Below are positions 1 to 12,100 of a DNA stretch of 64,000 bases, piece after piece. This stretch comes from Psococerastis gibbosa. Its lineage: Eukaryota > Arthropoda > Insecta > Psocodea > Psocidae. The position numbers were made by a program, and so were the translations under genes. Location: positions 18,408,855 to 18,472,854 of the forward strand of contig OZ020491.1 in assembly GCA_963971405.1 (NCBI GenBank), read 5' to 3'. The notes beneath the pieces are model-generated. The model was given only the letters and a program-made list of their open reading frames with translations. It was not told where the DNA came from and ran no database searches. Every line of letters starts with the position of its first letter. The first letter of the stretch is position 1.

Positions 1-404
1 ACAACTCAAACGACTGACTCAAAGAAACTATACGAGTGAGCGGGCTGCAACTATGCCATGTAGTTTCTAAAGGTCCACCGGTTTCAGGACCAGTTGGGGT
101 ATTTTCACTGGCCCATCAGAAATATCCCATGCTATGAACTTTTCAGATGCCCCTAGTAGTATAATGGAATTTTTTGTAATTCCGATGCCGATGCCTATTT
201 TGATAAGACATGGTATGACACCAATTGGCCGCAGTACCTGATCTCAATCCTCGAGGTTCTCCTCAGAGTTTTCTGAAAAGGGGGGGTTGACTGGGGGTAC
301 GCAGTGAGGAGAGGTATGACCCTTTCTTCACTCACGAATGCGGTAGAAGGGCTCTGTGGCAGGTTAGCCAGACAAGCGCCACTGTCAGTGGGACGTCAGA
401 GTTA

Positions 405-795
405 GGCGCCGATTCCACCGACCGGCTAGGGCTAAATACAAAAACGGTGACGTGGTAGCAGACATTCAAGACTTAGGCGGGGTTTCCACCGACCTCGCAT
501 TGCAGAATGCAAATGACATTGACGGAAATTTGAATTTTTCTTTTTATAGAAATCTATTAAAATGTTTGTACTTAACATATCCCATGACGCCATTTTTTAG
601 TTTTAGTTTGTTTGTGATTTTACTCTATGATCATTGATCAATTTTAACTATGGCATTGAGTAAAACAAACATTTCCGTCAATGTCATTTGCATTCTGCAA
701 TGCGAGATCGGTGGAAACCCCGCCTAAGTCTTGAATGTCTGCTACCACGTCACCGTTTTTGTATTTAGCCCTAGCCGGTCGATGGAATCCCCGCC
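405..795. mobile_element. Palindromic MITE (PIF/Harbinger-like), 391 bp, nested termini
   Basis: Arms 405-535 and 668-795 are near-perfect inverted repeats. The outer ends read GGCGCCGATTCCACCG and the complement of CGATGGAATCCCCGCC, flanked by direct TTA (402-404, 796-798), a 3-bp duplication typical of PIF/Harbinger elements. Within each arm a second terminus-like motif, TTAGGCGGGGTTTCCACC, occurs (473-490 and its complement at 710-727), so the element looks like one MITE within the arms of another. It has no coding capacity and lies in a HERC-like intron. Confidence 0.8.
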
Positions 796-937
796 TTATG
801 GCATCTCGGTGTCGGGTCGTTTGCCAAAAGATGACGTGCGTGTGAGTCTGGAGTGGCCCAGACGCATTCGCGACTTGTAAAAGTACAATACTAAATGTTT
901 CTTAAGCATTATTCAGGTTAGTGGTTATGTAACTGAC

Positions 938-3753
938 CTGGTTTAGTCCTAGTTTTGGTGTGTCCCAGCTGCCCATGATCGTTGCTTCCGCATGAGTAGA
1001 TTTCGCCACTACGGGTCAGCATGACAGTGTGGTTGTCACCGCACGCCACTGCAACAGAAATGCCAACACACCCGTTATTATTCATTCTTATGACAATTTG
1101 ACGGATAGGTGGAATAGGCGGAGAATTCAGAGAGAAGATTAGATTTGTCACTCACACAGTAATTTAAAGTTAGCTAGGTATTTTCATCATAGTCTATACC
1201 ATGTTGGGGCACATTTAGGGAAGTGGTATGGCGGCTATTCCACCGAAGTCGTTTTTCATTGTGCATGTGCATGACGTGGTAGCAGACATCATTAATAAGC
1301 CTCTGCCATATTTTAAGGAGACTATTATGTAGATACTTAACTTTACTATTATAAATTAAGTTATAATATGGTAGAGACTAATTAATGATGTCTGCTACCA
1401 CGTCATCCACATGCACAATGAAAAACGACGTCGGTGGAATAGCCGCCTATGGTCTGTAGCGTTCATCACAAAGGTTGTTGGTTTGAGTCCCACACTTGCT
1501 AGACTCGTATCTGTACTTGGTTAAGTCATGATTTCACCTGTTTCATTGCGCCAATGGTAAGCTTTTCTCGGCTTGTCCATTATCGCTTGTAGCCGGTGTA
1601 GGTTGACATTAGAGGTGGGTAGTATTTCCAGTAGCTGCTATTTGTAGCAGCTCCATAGTGAGGAGCAGTAGCAGTCTGCTCCTTAGTTGGAAATACTCCT
1701 GCGATTTTTTGTCACAGCCGAGAAGCAGAATGCACATGATCCTGCGACCTGCTCCTTATTTCTATGTTCAGCTTATGAAAACCTGCTCCGAGGGACCTAG
1801 CCTCCTGCTCCTGGTCCTGGTCTTGTTGCTACTTTCCAGTTTACAATGAACTTAGTTTTTATTACTATTGCGTAGACGTAAATGGTTTTCTTAGGTTGTT
1901 CAAGCACATTTTTCTCCTGATTTATATGTTGAGGCTTTTATTAATTAGTCGCGCGTATTTCTACAACTTTTCTTATATTTTGCCTTTATTTTAGCTATTT
2001 ATATAAGCTAAACATGGAAACTTATAAATCGCATGTTGCTGTGTTACCAATAAAAAAAATTATCAATTCGCCGCTAGGGGAGCCCCAGCCCCCAACCCGC
2101 CAAACTTCAAATCCTAGGACACTGAAGCTTAATGCTTCATGATAATTTTAGAGAATAGGCTGCAATTAGGTATGGGATTGTTGCATTGATATTTCTTCTT
2201 GGCATGTCTCCCAATTTTGTACGTTGTTTATTGTATATAGTCTGTGCCAATACATTTAGATCATATACCGTAACCAGCCTATTTATGTACCTGCATATGC
2301 CCAACTCTGTCATGAATGATATGTAAGAAATTCCACTGGAATAAGCAGCTCAATAAGATAGAACGGTTCTCTAGTGAACCCGTATAGGCCTATATCCTTT
2401 CCAATTTATGAATTAGGATAGGTACCGGGATAGATAATATGAGTAGTTCGTGGTAAATAATTGCCCTACAGTAACATTTTGGTTGCCTCGACATTCCCTA
2501 TACCAAAACACTTCCAGAACTAGCAGGCCAATACTATATTACAACACAGTGTGGCAGGGTATACGGCCGGTACTTACGCAATGTATTTAGGAATGAATTA
2601 CCCATAATTTATTCAAAAAATATTTTTATTTTATTCAAAACGAAAACGTTGCTTGGTAAAGCATCCTGTTTGGTTTTGTTACCCTGCTTAACACCTACAA
2701 GATAATGTTTACCAAACTATCTAGGGACAAGGGAGCTATTGGGGCATGTTTTCAGAAATAACAACTGAAATATATGTAGTAGGCCTACCTACTGTATTTT
2801 AATGTAAAGTAAAACGTTCCAGCCGTTTTTGAGGAAAAAAATTAAAAAGATGTTTTGGAAGGTAAACCTCCCAAAATTGAGTTAGCCAAAATAAAATGTT
2901 CCCGAGATATGATTTTTGTGTGCCAAATTTCATCAAAGTACACCGAACAGTTTGACCACAAATCGACAAACAGACTTGATATAATAGCAGTAGCAGCACT
3001 AGGAAAAAACACAGCTGGATAAAAGTAGCAATGAGTAAAAATCGCAGCGTGGATAGCAGTAGCAGCACGAGGAAAAAACACAGCTGGACAAAAGTAGCAA
3101 TGAGTAAAAATCGCAGGTATTTATACCTGCTACTTTTAAATCGCAGTAGCAGTTGGTCCTGCTCCTTGAAAACACAGTCGCAACCCACTTCTAGTTGACA
3201 TCGTGGACGTATACCAGTCTGGCAATGGCCAAAAATTCATACGGAAACAATACAATTAATGTCCGAAAGCCATAGGGTCGTTGGCATTGGACAAGCGACC
3301 TGGGTCCATAAAAAAAATCCTTAAAAATAACCTCTAACCCAGACTTGCAAAATATTCTAGCTTTATATACTGTGTCTTAATATATATATATTTCGACTGC
3401 CCGTGTGTATGAATCCTCCCAAACGACTGGACCGATTATGATGAATATTGTTGTGTGTGTTCAAGGAGATTCGAGGATGGTTTAGATTAACACTTTCGTC
3501 CGCTGGAGAATGTATTTATAATTTGATTTTGGAATTTTTTACATTGGATCCGGCAGACTGCCGACATCAACCGACATCTAGCGGCAGACTGCGCTACCAT
3601 TAATTTTCGTTTATCCCGACAGTTGGTGCTGCGTGTGTGTTGTGTGGCGACACCAATGACGACACCCACAATTAATTTACATGAGCAGTGACCACGAGGC
3701 CGAAGGCCAAGCTGCCGCAAATGGTGGAGGCAGCAGGTGCGCCGGGAACCGCT

Positions 3754-3792
<39 letters not shown>

Positions 3793-6255
3793 CCACCTCC
3801 TATTGTCTCTTAAATATACATACCTTGTATTACATTGGGGGACTGTATGAACTTTAGTTCCTCAGGAGCCAACACATGGTCCATATCAATGCCGCCCAGT
3901 CCCAGCTCGCCATGTAAAGTGCTACCCCAGCAATACATAATAATGCCCCCTGTTAGCAATTCAACAGAACTGTCCTAGAATCAAAGTAAACTTTAAATCA
4001 GTGATTCTCCACTTTGAAGAGACACTTCCTACCTGTTTCGACATTAATGTATTTTTAAAGGCAATTTCAATTCATTTGGAATATATCTCATATGCATAAA
4101 ACTCATTCATAAAATTCCTGGACATGCTGCTTTCGGCGTGATTTGTATTTGAACCTTGAAATATTTGCCCTATCCAAGACATGAACGTACACTTTAAGAT
4201 GGAAATTTCAAAATTTTAAGAAGAATCATGCACACACTGTACGAGAGACAAAAACTAAAAATTGCTTTCTTGAAATAACAGTGAATCTAGTTTTAATTTT
4301 GCAGCGCTTGATGTGATGTCACTTAAGAAACGGACCAAGGCTCGAATCGTTTTAAGATTTAGCAACTGGCTAGAAAACCGGTTTATGCTTGCAAAATGGA
4401 GAAGGCTCAGGAATGGAAAAAACATAATACATTGCGTCTAAACAAAGTCACTCACCGGGAATTGAAATTTGCATGCTAAGTCAGATTTATCATTTTGAAT
4501 AATAATAATTCATAACATTAAGCGAGAGATTTCAAAGTATTTGTTAAACAAGGAATGACCGTTTAATTTTTGAAAAAAAAAATAATTAAATCCTCATTCT
4601 ACTAATATGAAAGTGGTCAGGTCAAAAATTAATAAAACTCAGGCTTTTTACCGGACAAACTTCATGCTTTTCGAAAAAATCCGTTTAATGCAATTTATTG
4701 GGGTTTAAAGTACATTTTAAGTAAGAAAATGATAATTGAATAAATTGTTTTATGTAAATTTTTCAAATGGCTATTTTGAATTCTTTGCGGATGTGGGAAG
4801 ATGATTCAATTAATTTGGTCAAGTTGATGCCCATTCCTTGTTTATAAAATACTGTCATACCCCCCCCCCCCCCTTAAATTCTTTCAAAATAAATAAAAAT
4901 AGGAAACACTAAAAACTATTTAACCGTTATTGGAAAACCAATGGAGTTCTTGCGCAGGTAAAACAAAGATGGCGGGCTGTCGGAAAGGGAGGGGGTACCC
5001 CTGATTCTCGGACATCACCCCCTCATTTTAACATGGAGTGTATAGGCTTTCCAATGACATGTATTTTATTTTAAGAAATTTTCCCTTTTCAACGGCAAAT
5101 TAGTGCTATTTATATGTTCCTTCAATACTTGCGCGGGTACTGACAAAAAATTGCGGCAAAGTAGCTGCAAATAATTGTCGAAAAATATTATTTACTTGTG
5201 TATCTAATTTTATTTCATTGGTTGTGATACTTCCGCGAGGGCAGAACAGATTTTTAAATGGGTATGTGAGCCTAAGCTTGCTTATAAATATTACAATTAA
5301 TGTATTAGTAATGATTTATTACCATAACCATACAACTTTACTGCATAACTACCATGAAATATAGCCTAGTCGGCTGGGCTGCCGACACGCTAGCCTATCA
5401 TGTTGTTTGTAAATATTAGTAGCGTAAAAAGGGTTGTCTCTCCATAAACATTTTTTTACGTAATTTATTAATGAATTAATGGATAAATTCTTCAAACCAT
5501 ACAGGTTCACCTGCAGAAATTTATTTTTATTGCGGGGGGGGGGGGGTGCGGACCCCATGGACCACCCCCTGGGCACGGCCATGCATATATATGTGTATTT
5601 TGTAACTTTAAATATTGTGGACTTCGTTCTGCCACAAAGATGCAACCTCCACTTGCATTTCTTAATTTTTTCCAGTGGCTTGGGGAACGATATAATTCGG
5701 ACCTCTCTCATATGTGTTCTGTCCTGGTGTACGCTATCACTATTACACAAGCCATAGCAGCAATGCTTGACCATAACGCTAGAAATATGAATAATAACAA
5801 CTTAAAACTGTAAAAATCAATAGCGCTCAATACATTTCATATCCTCCAATGGCCAAACAGCTGATTTTGTTTACATTATTTTCGCAATCACGCATGCGCT
5901 GTTAGCTCCGCCCTCTTACTGTGACGTCACTACGCAAGAACTCCATTGCTCAAAGGATTATAGACTACTGCCACGATTTGCCTGATTTCAAAGCATGCGA
6001 CAATTTTAAATGTCTTTCCCTTGGACATTGAATTACCAAAGTATGATTGGAGCAATCGTTAGTAACAAATTATGAGTGGGATTTTTCCTTTGAAAATGCC
6101 AAGAACGGCCAAGAAGAAGTAGATAAGAAAGAGATGGAGAGGAAATTACAACATACTAGAAAATAGCCTACCTCTTCAATAAGCTCGCTGCTCTTCGACC
6201 TTTTACTTTCAACTGACAGTTCCAGAGAGGTTTTCCTTTTACTACCGGGAAGCAT
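938..6255 (-). CDS. HERC4-like RCC1-repeat protein, 5' part (three coding exons, continues off the left edge)
   Basis: Exons read on the minus strand: 6255-6172 (28 codons, donor GTAGGC), 3974-3824 (acceptor TTCTAG, donor GTATGT) and 1048-938 (acceptor TTGCAG, donor GTCAGT). Phases agree (0, then 1, then 1). Exons 2 and 3 encode the start of an RCC1 beta-propeller: a CWG...GELGLGGID block, then VACGDNHTVMLT and SCGSNDHGQLGH. Both match the first blades of HERC3/HERC4, E3 ubiquitin ligases with N-terminal RCC1 repeats and a C-terminal HECT domain. The HECT part is not in the window, so an RCC1-only protein remains possible. Family members usually begin at the Met before CWG (here 3936-3938). 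In this gene the frame stays open upstream to the splice acceptor and joins in phase to a Lys/Arg/Ser-rich exon 1. Exon 1 is less certain than exons 2 and 3. Confidence 0.78.
1230..1447. mobile_element. Palindromic MITE (PIF/Harbinger-like), 218 bp
   Basis: Terminal inverted repeats begin GGCGGCTATTCCACCG and the element is flanked by direct TAT (1227-1229 and 1448-1450). The arms contain TGACGTGGTAGCAGACAT. The core, GAGACTATTATGTAGATAC, is shared with the copies near 26.5 kb and 63.8 kb. Non-coding; located in HERC-like intron 2. Confidence 0.8.
1460..1560 (+). repeat. tRNA-related SINE fragment
   Basis: Contains AAGGTTGTTGGTTTGAGTCC, a B-box-like stretch shared with the tRNA-Glu-derived SINE family found elsewhere in the window. 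The 3' body differs from the other copies, so it may be a second subfamily or a fragment. Confidence 0.5.
1610..3193. mobile_element. Non-autonomous hAT element, 1584 bp, perfect 8-bp TSD
   Basis: Flanked by exact direct repeats GTTGACAT (1602-1609 and 3194-3201). The ends are TAGAGGTGGGTAG and the complement of CCCACTTCTA, imperfect terminal inverted repeats typical of hAT elements. The interior has GCAGTAGCAG-rich low-complexity stretches and a 69-bp tandem duplication (2985-3053, 3054-3122). I see no transposase; the ORFs inside are low-complexity. It sits in HERC-like intron 2. Confidence 0.82.
3370..3790 (+). repeat. Interspersed repeat ending in a (TA)n tract
   Basis: Runs from an AT-rich start through GACTGGACCGATTATGATGAA to GCGCCGGGAACCGCTTG followed by about 38 bases of alternating TA (3752-3789). 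Repeats with these phrases and a terminal TA tract are common in arthropod genomes, possibly Helitron/Helentron-like, but I cannot assign the class. It ends about 35 bases from the HERC-like exon 2 donor. Confidence 0.4.
5349..5774 (-). CDS. THAP-type zinc-finger ORF (141 aa, probably truncated)
   Basis: The N-terminus reads MVKHCCYGLCNSDS, then SFPKP, a Lys/Trp segment and LCGR...FKVTKYTYIC. This order matches the THAP domain (C2CH zinc finger, DNA binding) seen in many single-domain arthropod proteins and in P-element-type transposases. After TYIC, where the family continues to the final Cys/His (SKHF), the frame runs into a GC-rich repeat tail (5500-5585: poly-C plus CCATGGGGTCC), so the domain lacks its last zinc ligands. 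This could be an exon whose 3' side was overwritten by a repeat insertion, or a relic. It lies inside intron 1 of the HERC-like gene on the same strand. I infer DNA binding from the family only. Confidence 0.55.
   Translation of the reverse strand: MVKHCCYGLCNSDSVHQDRTHMREVRIISFPKPLEKIKKCKWRLHLCGRTKSTIFKVTKYTYICMAVPRGWSMGSAPPPPRNKNKFLQVNLYGLKNLSINSLINYVKKCLWRDNPFYATNIYKQHDRLACRQPSRLGYISW
5890..5930. promoter_or_regulatory. Promoter-like motif cluster (NRF1-like, GC-box-like, CRE)
   Basis: Within about 40 bases: ACGCATGCGCTG (NRF1-like), CTCCGCCC (Sp1/GC-box-like) and the palindrome TGACGTCA (5922-5929, CRE for CREB/ATF). This local GC- and CpG-rich cluster stands out from its A+T-rich surroundings. 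It is 115-155 bases upstream of the THAP ORF and downstream of HERC-like exon 1, so it could drive the THAP ORF or an internal HERC-like transcript. Confidence 0.4.
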
Positions 6256-9112
6256 ACTCTATGTTCGCAGAGAAAAATCTTCCTCTAATGATATTTCTAG
6301 CAATATAGCTGCGACTAGGGAGAAACAAATATATTTATTACATTGGGGAGACTGAAATGCAAGTTAACAATCGGCGAAGGCACTATAATTCTGTTCCGTT
6401 ACAGAAAATATGCGCAATGGAATGTATTTAATGGCGATTAATCGTGATGGTTATAATTTGTTTTGAGCCAACTAGTGCGAGCTAGTGCAGGCAGTTTACG
6501 ATAAGCGTGTGATATAAATTATTTAATTTACGTCCTATAGCCTACTAAATTTTCACAACTGTAAGCATGAGTGACTGATATAAATCTTAATTCATTCACT
6601 AATTATTTGGGGAAAGGGAACTGGTGGCAGTGCACGCTTCCCCCAATTGTACAACATCCTCTCGGGTGGCCATTGCTATTACTTGCATATTCCTTCGATC
6701 GATCCGGCTTTAGCTGGTCAAGGTCAAATTCAATAATATTAGTTCAGTATTTTATTGTTATAGCTATCATACCCACCATGCACCAATAAGATGCGAGTTG
6801 TGCTTCAATCAAAATAGGTTAAAGGCAAACCAAAGACCGTTCTAGAAGTACTGAATCATGTCATGACGTAATACAACCCACATCAGAAAAGTAATAAAAT
6901 TTTCACTGGCAGCGAATAATACCGAACAGAAAATTGTTTTAAATAACTTGTCGGTCACATCATAAAATTAATAATTTTGGAAATCCACTTTTTTCAGCAC
7001 AACAATACAAACAGACAAGGTTGCCAACGCTATAATCATTATCAGGTTAGATTACTTAGATTTTCTGATTTTTCTCTAATATATTTATTTATGGACTGAT
7101 CTACACCTCAATATTGAAGATAATTCCCCTGGTTATTGAAAACGCGGACAGAAACGAGCCATTAAATCATGTGCAATCAATTAATTCTTAAGTTAAACAG
7201 TTTTAGGAAACATAAAATAGGTTATAATTTCAATGCCATGCTCTATTTATCTTTCATGTCATTAGAATATAGTTAGGTTCGACGCAAAAGAAACTCCTTT
7301 CGGTATGTGAGTGATGGGAAAAAACATGTAAAGTTTTCAAAACTACCACCCGCCTGTAGCATCATAAATCAAAATCAATTCCTTGACGACCATATCTTGC
7401 CAGCACGAGCATTTACGCATCATTGGATCATTGCAGGAACATCTATAGTTCACATTTGAATTAAACTATGAAGTCTTAAACTATTTGAATAACTTACTGC
7501 ATCACACTCCCGCATTATCTAATCAGGGACATATGTTATAGCTTTATTACCGAATAATTTCCATTCGCAATTGAATAAAGAAAAACCAAAATGTCAAATG
7601 CAATGCAGTAAAAATTGAAAATTTGAAATGTTTGTATTCAACTCAGGGGGCTGTCAACGCTGTATAAAATGGAATTTTGCCTTTCTTCCACTAAGAACCG
7701 TCTTCTGCTAAGTGGACGGAGATTAATATTTCCGCACCGCGGCGCTTGAAGCGTTCCCGCTTAAATTCAAATTTTGGTCTGTAACATTTTAGTTGCCATA
7801 TTCCAATGGAGATTAATATTATTTTTTTATATTCCATTATAATGACAGTTGACTGCGTATTTCAACGCTTATATTATGTAATGTGCCACTGGCAGTGTAA
7901 AGTCTAATAAGCTTACGTATGATAAGTATCGGTAATACAGTAGGCAGCGTTAGTCAATTGCAGTTCAAACGTTAAATTTCCACATTTCAATTTTATTCAT
8001 ATACTTTTATACTGTACTGAACATTCCCATTAATACGCTAGTTTATTTTTACTCTTTGGCGCTACAGTCTAGAGCCCGTAATGTCCTAAAAAAACTTTTT
8101 TATAGCCCGTACGTAGCACATTGTTTATTACTCTAGATTATTATTAGTAACCCATTCGTCCTATGTCGAATGCCTAATACCAACGACCAAAATTGATTGT
8201 TTTTTCCATTAGCAATCCGTTAAACGTCTTCGATGTCAACTTATGCTATCTACTATACGAGGGATAAAGGACACGATGAGAGAATGAGCCATGCTCAACA
8301 TGGACAAAATGTACATAGGCCTAGTCGTATGAATGACTTTACCAAGTCAAAACTGAAACCCATGAACGACCTTCGGACTCTTCTTTTGCTAGCATTCGGC
8401 ATTTTTCTACTAAAACTAAAATCTAAAATATATTAGCGCCCAGTTGAAAATGTAAACAAAACAATGTCAGTAATGGCTGGTAGGCTGGATGGCGTGCGCG
8501 TGCGTCCTTCAGTCCTTGATTTTGGACTATCTTTTTGAAAATATGTTTCAAATTGAGATTTTAGTGATAGTTTCAGAATTTGTAAAAAAATCATTACAAT
8601 TTTTAAAATACATTTTATTCCCATGAATATTTAATTTGACATTTAAATATTTACAAAAGAATTTAACTTGAGCTTAGTTGTTCAAGGAAAGTGGACGGAG
8701 AAAAAATTTCCGCTGCGTGGCGTGGCGCTGCTATCGCGAACTGAATCCCTATCCCGGTGACGAGTCTAGTTATCTGTTGTCTATGATTCAACTATTTATT
8801 AAATTTAAATTTTAAAATGGCTGGTCTGTGCAGGTTTTCTTAATAAAAAGTTAATGGTGTAGAAGTAAAAGTCAAATTAAATGCTTTTTTGGTAATTATT
8901 AAAATAATAATCCGCTATTTATATATTACTTTTTAAACTACTTTTGCAGGTTCTCAGAAATAACCAAGGATATTATAAATTAAACTTCAACTATTATAGT
9001 GATTATTCTAGTCTGTGGAAAGCGTATTTGTGTGTATGTTTATATACAAATCAGCTGACAGTCAGTCTAGTTTTTGTTCAGCATTCTAATAAAATAATTA
9101 TTTATTGCGAAT
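6256..9112. other. Head-to-head intergenic region
   Basis: Separates the start of the HERC-like gene (minus) from INO80E (plus). I see no convincing gene. GTGGACGGAGA followed by an A/T stretch and TTTCCGC occurs twice (7712-7733 and 8691-8712), each time next to a short GC-rich patch. Otherwise it is A+T-rich sequence that should hold both promoters. Confidence 0.5.
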
Positions 9113-12100
9113 ATGTACTCTGAGGACGATGAGAGTCAGGAAGAAAGTTACGTAAACTACAAGCTAAAGTACCGTGAGTTAAAAAAGCACCTAAGGGCTT
9201 TAATATATGAGAACGAATGTCTGCAAGATGAATTAAGAAAGGCACAAAGAAATTTTGTAAGCATAAGCAGAGATAAGAGTTTTTTACTTGACAGAATGTT
9301 AAAATATGAAAAGCCAGGTCCAAGCAGCGACAGTGAGGCAACCGAAAGTTCTGAAGAAGAAGAAGATACTCGTAAGTAATAATTCCCGAAAAACAAGCTA
9401 CCCACAAAAATTTAAATAAATTTATGATTTATTATTTTGTAGGCCTGTAGTTATAAAGTATAAACTTTAACCTTTAATTATGCACATGAAAGAGCAACAC
9501 TGAACTGTAATAGTTATTTTTTGGAAGTAAATTCCAATAATAGTTCGTCTTTTGTAATTACCAGTCACATTCACAAGAACCGGTACAAGCGAACCCGTAC
9601 ATGTTTTCCTATTGATCAATTACGATAGGTACTGACGCACTGGAAATAGTTCTTCGGTAAATAATTGTCCTAGGGTTAAATTTCGGATTAGGTTTCAACT
9701 TCGAGTTTCCCTATCTCAAAGCACGAAATGGATCGTTGGGATGATTGCATAGGCAAGAATGAGCAGACTTATATAGGCCTAATACGATACAAAACAGTAA
9801 TAGTGACTGGGTATGCAACGCTATGTACATAGGGGATGAATTATCTTATTATTTCTTCAAAAAATAATGTCCAACCGTTCCCAGCAGTCTACAAGACTAA
9901 AGGCAGTCGAACATACAGCAATAACAATTAACTTATGACTAGGTAGATTACAAGATAAATTTGAGAATAGAGTAGCTGAAATAAATGTTTGAGATTTTAG
10001 GGCTTCTTGCATTAATAACTAATCTTTTCTACCAATTTTAAAAGTTCGGATTTGACTTAAGAACTTTCCAGAAATAACACTTAAATATTTTAATTAGGTA
10101 CTGATGTAGCATTAACATGATTTTCTCTAAACTAGTGTTCTTAGCAGTGGCGTAAATAACACCCACACAACCCCCGCGGTGTGGGGAAGGGGGGGGGTGG
10201 CAACATGGCTAGGGGCCCACTTCGGCTCCCAGTTTCAGGTTAGTGCTAAAAAAAACTTATAGGTGAAATTAAATCATCCTAGTTTTTCAGCCTTATCCTT
10301 GATTCAGTTCTCAAAATGCTTAAAACCCCACTGTTTCAGGCCTTTTTTTTTTTAATTTCACCCGGGGGACGCCCCCGAGCCCCCTTTGTTTGCAATAGTA
10401 TTAATCGCTGCAACTTTGATGTCACTGCTCTCAAATGCGTTTTTTTATTTTTATTTTTATTTTATTTTATTAGTTGGGGTACAGGTGTTACCTGTGTGCA
10501 CTTAAGCCTATTGGCCTATTGTGCCCCCTACAACAAAGTATCTACATCACTTCTACATCACTTTCTCGAGGCCTATCTCCCTCACGAGAGCCAGGATCTT
10601 GAGGGGATTTAGAAGTGGTAGGTCTTTTACATGTAACTGCAAGCTTTCCGAGCATGCTGCTCTTCTTCGTGCGATTGCATCGCATCGCATCGCAGGTCCT
10701 CCGCACCTTCATTGCAGAATCTGCAAGACTATAGTTGTTTCCCTAAGAGACTCCAGATATTTAACCCCAGGACCAAAGACGCCAAGGCCTGTTCTTGGTT
10801 TTGTACTTCCTAGCCTAGAGCCATCAGTAAACCACTTGATTGTGTGACTATTAAGAATTCCTGCAGATTCGCAGCATTCTTTCATTGTCCCTAATATAGT
10901 TTCCAATTCCCTCCTAAAACAGTATTTTGGATGGATTCTATCGCTTGGCATATCGAGGCAGTGGTCAGACGTAGTCAGAGAAGGTGAGTCTTTTCATTGC
11001 CCTTCCACTCCTAATAATGCCATTTCGGCTGAAGTTTCCACTGCAACATGGAGGGGTGGGAAGTCCAGTACTATCTCCATTGCTGCAGTGGGACAGGATT
11101 ACATAGCCCCTGTAAAGCATCATGTTAGAGAATACGGGCTTCTGAATGTAGCCATAATTTGGGTTATTCAGAGAAAAATTCTCATGTGGTTTGATTTTGC
11201 CGTGTCCATGAAGCCATGGCCAATGGTATGGTAAAAAAAAGGCCCCAGGCCTCCATTGACACCACCAACCACCCACCCCCCTCCCCCTGGAAAATCTATC
11301 GTTACGCCACTGGGTAGGGCGCACCAAAGGTCTTGCCGGGGAGGGGGGGGGGGGGGTCGCAGCAAAAGTTATTTACGCTAGTGGTTCTTAGATGACATTT
11401 ACTACTAATAATTGTGAGGTTTTATTACAATAAAGTAATTTTAGGTGTTCCTCAATATAATTCGCCATCAACTGCAAGCAATAGGAAGAAAATAACAAAG
11501 AGGAAACGATCGGAAGCTGAGCTATCGAATGGAGCGTCATCATGTCAGCCATTGGACGCATACCATGGTCAAAGCAGCGCCAAAAATTCAAAATCTATTG
11601 CAAATAAACAAGTGAATCCAAAACAATCAGCGTCAGCGAAGAAACCGAAGAAACCGCCCACAGCGAGGAAGACTAACGTCAAAAAAGAGAAGATAACTAT
11701 TGAAATGGCTTCGTCTTCTAGCTCACAAGCGATTCGAGGCGGCTTTGGTGTTGGTGGAATGCATATTGCACCAGACAAACAAGGTAAGCTGAAAGCTACA
11801 GTAAGTCAAAAAATCGCAGAAGCTGGAGTTTTGATTGATGCCTGCAGGTAGGCATGAATCAAAATATTGCGTAAAAAAGGACCTAGACATGACTCGTTCC
11901 ACATCCATAAAAAATAGAATCTTTCTTTAAAAATAGACTATTTACCCGACTGATTTACTGCTATTCTATAGCATCAATAATATACAATATATTTCTTTTA
12001 TTGCTTACAAGAAAAAATTTAAAATTAAAAAAAATATATAAACCCGTCACCATGACACATTGGCTTTCGACCCCTGCGCTGAAAATACAGTATGTACGGC

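Noticed and set aside
2799-3188. Leu/Phe-rich minus-strand ORF resembling a membrane protein.
   Set aside because: It arises from the 69-bp tandem repeat inside the hAT element, with no conserved domain.
11445-11847. Longer INO80E exon 2 ending at the GTAGGC donor at 11848.
   Set aside because: It leaves phase 2, which does not fit the exon 3 acceptor at 16901. The upstream donor GTAAGC at 11784 gives matching phase and a stronger site.
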